Assembly (NCBI GenBank): GCA_965240325.2
Contig: OZ251231.1
Span: forward strand, 372,001-436,000
Reading direction: 5' to 3'
Length of the DNA: 64,000 nt
Origin: Rebecca billardiae RCC1528
Lineage: Eukaryota > Haptophyta
This document shows positions 62,841-64,000 of this stretch, one piece after another (within the stretch, counting starts at the first letter, position 1; each line of letters starts with the position of its first letter). The translations under genes were made by a program, and so were the position numbers. Below the pieces are notes generated by a model, which did no database searches, was not told where the DNA came from, and worked only from the letters and a program-made list of their open reading frames with translations.

Positions 62841-64000
62841 TCACGCCACGGACACGCGCGTCGGCTCCGGGTCGTACGGGGCGGGCGGCGAGACCGGCGA
62901 GGAGGAGGACGACGACGTCGGCTCGGGCGACGTGCCGTCGTCGCGCTCGCCCGGCACCGAGACCGACGGCATCGAGCGCGCCGACGGCGCGGCCGAGCGC
63001 GCGCCTGGCGTCGGCGCCAGCTCCGGTTCCCTCACGCTGCCGCTCGCGGCCGAGGCTCCGCTGTACGAGCGCACCACGCCGACGGCGCCGGCGCGCGCGA
63101 GCGCCGCGAGCTCCTCCTCGTGCGGGTCGTCCACCACGCGCACGTGCTCCAGCGAGATCGGCGGCGGCAGCGTGGCGCTCGAGATGGACGAGAACATGGA
63201 AGGTGACGAGGCCATCAGGGAGGGGCGCGCGCCGGGCGCGCGGCCGTGCCGGCCCGAGCCGTCGTCGCTGCCTCCGCGGGCCGAGCCGCCGTGCTGCGAC
63301 GTGGCGGGCGAGCGCGGCGGCGTGGGCAGCACGAGCGGGCCGAACGCGAGCGGCGGCTCCAGCTGCTGCCCGTACCTCGTCAGGGGCGGCGAGCCGCCTC
63401 CGCCTCCGTGCTCGCCCGGCCGGCGCGCGATCGGCGAGCCCCGGCCGTAGCCGAAGGACAGGCCCCCGCGGGTCGGGCTGGAGGCGAGGGGCGGGCTGGC
63501 GCCGAGGGGCGGGCGCTCGGGCGCGGCGGCGGCGGCGTCGAGCGAGTGCGCGTACGGCGGAAACTCGGCCGACGACGCCGACGGGTGCACCACCATCCGC
63601 GGCATTGCCTCGTGCATCTCGAACGGCATCTGCTCGTCGGGCGGGCTGCCTGACACGGCGGCGGCGGCGGCGCCGGCCGAGCCCAGGCCCAGCGCCTCGT
63701 CGTCGTCGCCGAGCGCGGCGGCGGCGGCGTCGGGCGGCCCGGCCGACGACGAGCCGTGCGCGCCCTGCGCCTGCGGGCCGAGCAGCGCGCGGATCTCCAG
63801 CTCGAGGTGCCGCCGCGCCGCGCTGAGGAAGGCGTCCTCCCACGCGCGGCGCTCGGCGACGCTCGCGTCCGGGCCGCCGGCCGGCCGGTGGAGCGGGGAC
63901 TCGATCGGCGACATGGGCGGCGTGGAGTGCGGCACGGAGGAGGCGGGCGGCACGCCGGGCAGCGGCGGCGAGGGCGAGCGCGAGCCGGAGCGCGCCGGCA
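62841..64000 (-). CDS. Ser/Pro/Gly-rich protein, 3' part only
   Basis: The frame is open from the right edge to the stop at 62841-62843 (at least 386 residues); the N-terminus lies outside the window. One segment looks helical and folded (AERRAWEDAFLSAARRHLEL, EIRALLGPQ). The rest is disordered with many SP/TP dipeptides (SPIESPL, PTPPRSP, SPPLASSP), poly-Ala and a Ser-rich stretch before the end. ISLEHVRVVDDPHEEELAAL is the only other conserved-looking patch. This suggests a phosphorylated regulatory or scaffold protein; I do not assign a family. Confidence 0.55.
   Translation of the reverse strand, partial: PARSGSRSPSPPLPGVPPASSVPHSTPPMSPIESPLHRPAGGPDASVAERRAWEDAFLSAARRHLELEIRALLGPQAQGAHGSSSAGPPDAAAAALGDDDEALGLGSAGAAAAAVSGSPPDEQMPFEMHEAMPRMVVHPSASSAEFPPYAHSLDAAAAAPERPPLGASPPLASSPTRGGLSFGYGRGSPIARRPGEHGGGGGSPPLTRYGQQLEPPLAFGPLVLPTPPRSPATSQHGGSARGGSDDGSGRHGRAPGARPSLMASSPSMFSSISSATLPPPISLEHVRVVDDPHEEELAALARAGAVGVVRSYSGASAASGSVREPELAPTPGARSAAPSARSMPSVSVPGERDDGTSPEPTSSSSSSPVSPPAPYDPEPTRVSVA

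Noticed and set aside
61879-63843. 654-codon minus-strand frame with Arg-rich content
   Set aside because: Antiphase shadow of the Ser/Pro-rich gene ending at 62841; it runs through that gene's 3' region with no domain.

Overview
The window is nuclear DNA from a unicellular eukaryote with a very GC- and CpG-rich genome. Its genes are split by short GT-AG introns, and almost every donor reads GTGCG. Protein content (SPPP-type hydroxyproline-like rods, sulfotransferases, a membrane beta-1,3-glucanase, a kinesin, mitochondrial IF-3) and the compositional style fit a microalga. A haptophyte of the Emiliania/Chrysochromulina/Prymnesium type is my best guess, but this is inference: no rRNA or plastid marker is present to prove it.

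Layout. 1-1029 (-) is the 5' part of a secreted or membrane ATP-grasp protein that runs off the left edge. 1125-1733 is bounded by a perfect inverted repeat. 2718-8840 (+) is a nine-exon cell-surface protein: plant-type LRRs, one per exon, then a proline rod of about 520 residues, an SdrD-B-like module and one membrane span. 8848-14583 is a gene-poor stretch of TA/TATG microsatellites, diverged duplications and a CpG-depleted patch. 14584-25497 (-) is a nine-exon giant (about 3116 aa) with BTB, ankyrin, IQ-like and WW-like modules, head-to-head with an ARMH1-like helical-repeat gene (25766-28377 +). Next come a 2OG-Fe(II) oxygenase (28897-30039 -) and, divergently, an AEC-type transporter (30222-31578 +).

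32075-38329 is an apparently complete 6,255-bp DNA transposon. It has 34-bp terminal inverted repeats (33/34 identical), CACAG ends, a GGT direct repeat on both sides, and one large two-exon coding unit (about 1.8k aa).

38654-51699 is dense with single-copy genes: an EVE-domain THYN1-like protein, three different sulfotransferase-like proteins, a membrane-anchored GH5 exo-beta-1,3-glucanase, ITP pyrophosphatase, IF-3 and a small Cys-rich secreted protein. 52215-58543 (-) is a six-exon kinesin whose motor lies between two related SAM-like domains. 58865-60100 (-) is a WW+RRM RNA-binding protein. 60224-60589 (+) is a small unknown gene. 62841-64000 (-) is the 3' end of a Ser/Pro-rich protein running off the right edge.

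Coordinates of spliced genes give the whole span; exon limits I worked out by frame continuity and GT-AG junctions are in each evidence field. No shared operon-like pathway is implied. The recurring organisation is head-to-head gene pairs sharing promoters of 120-300 bp. Secretory or cell-surface glycan themes (sulfotransferases, GH5, LRR-proline rod) recur but are not proven to act together.
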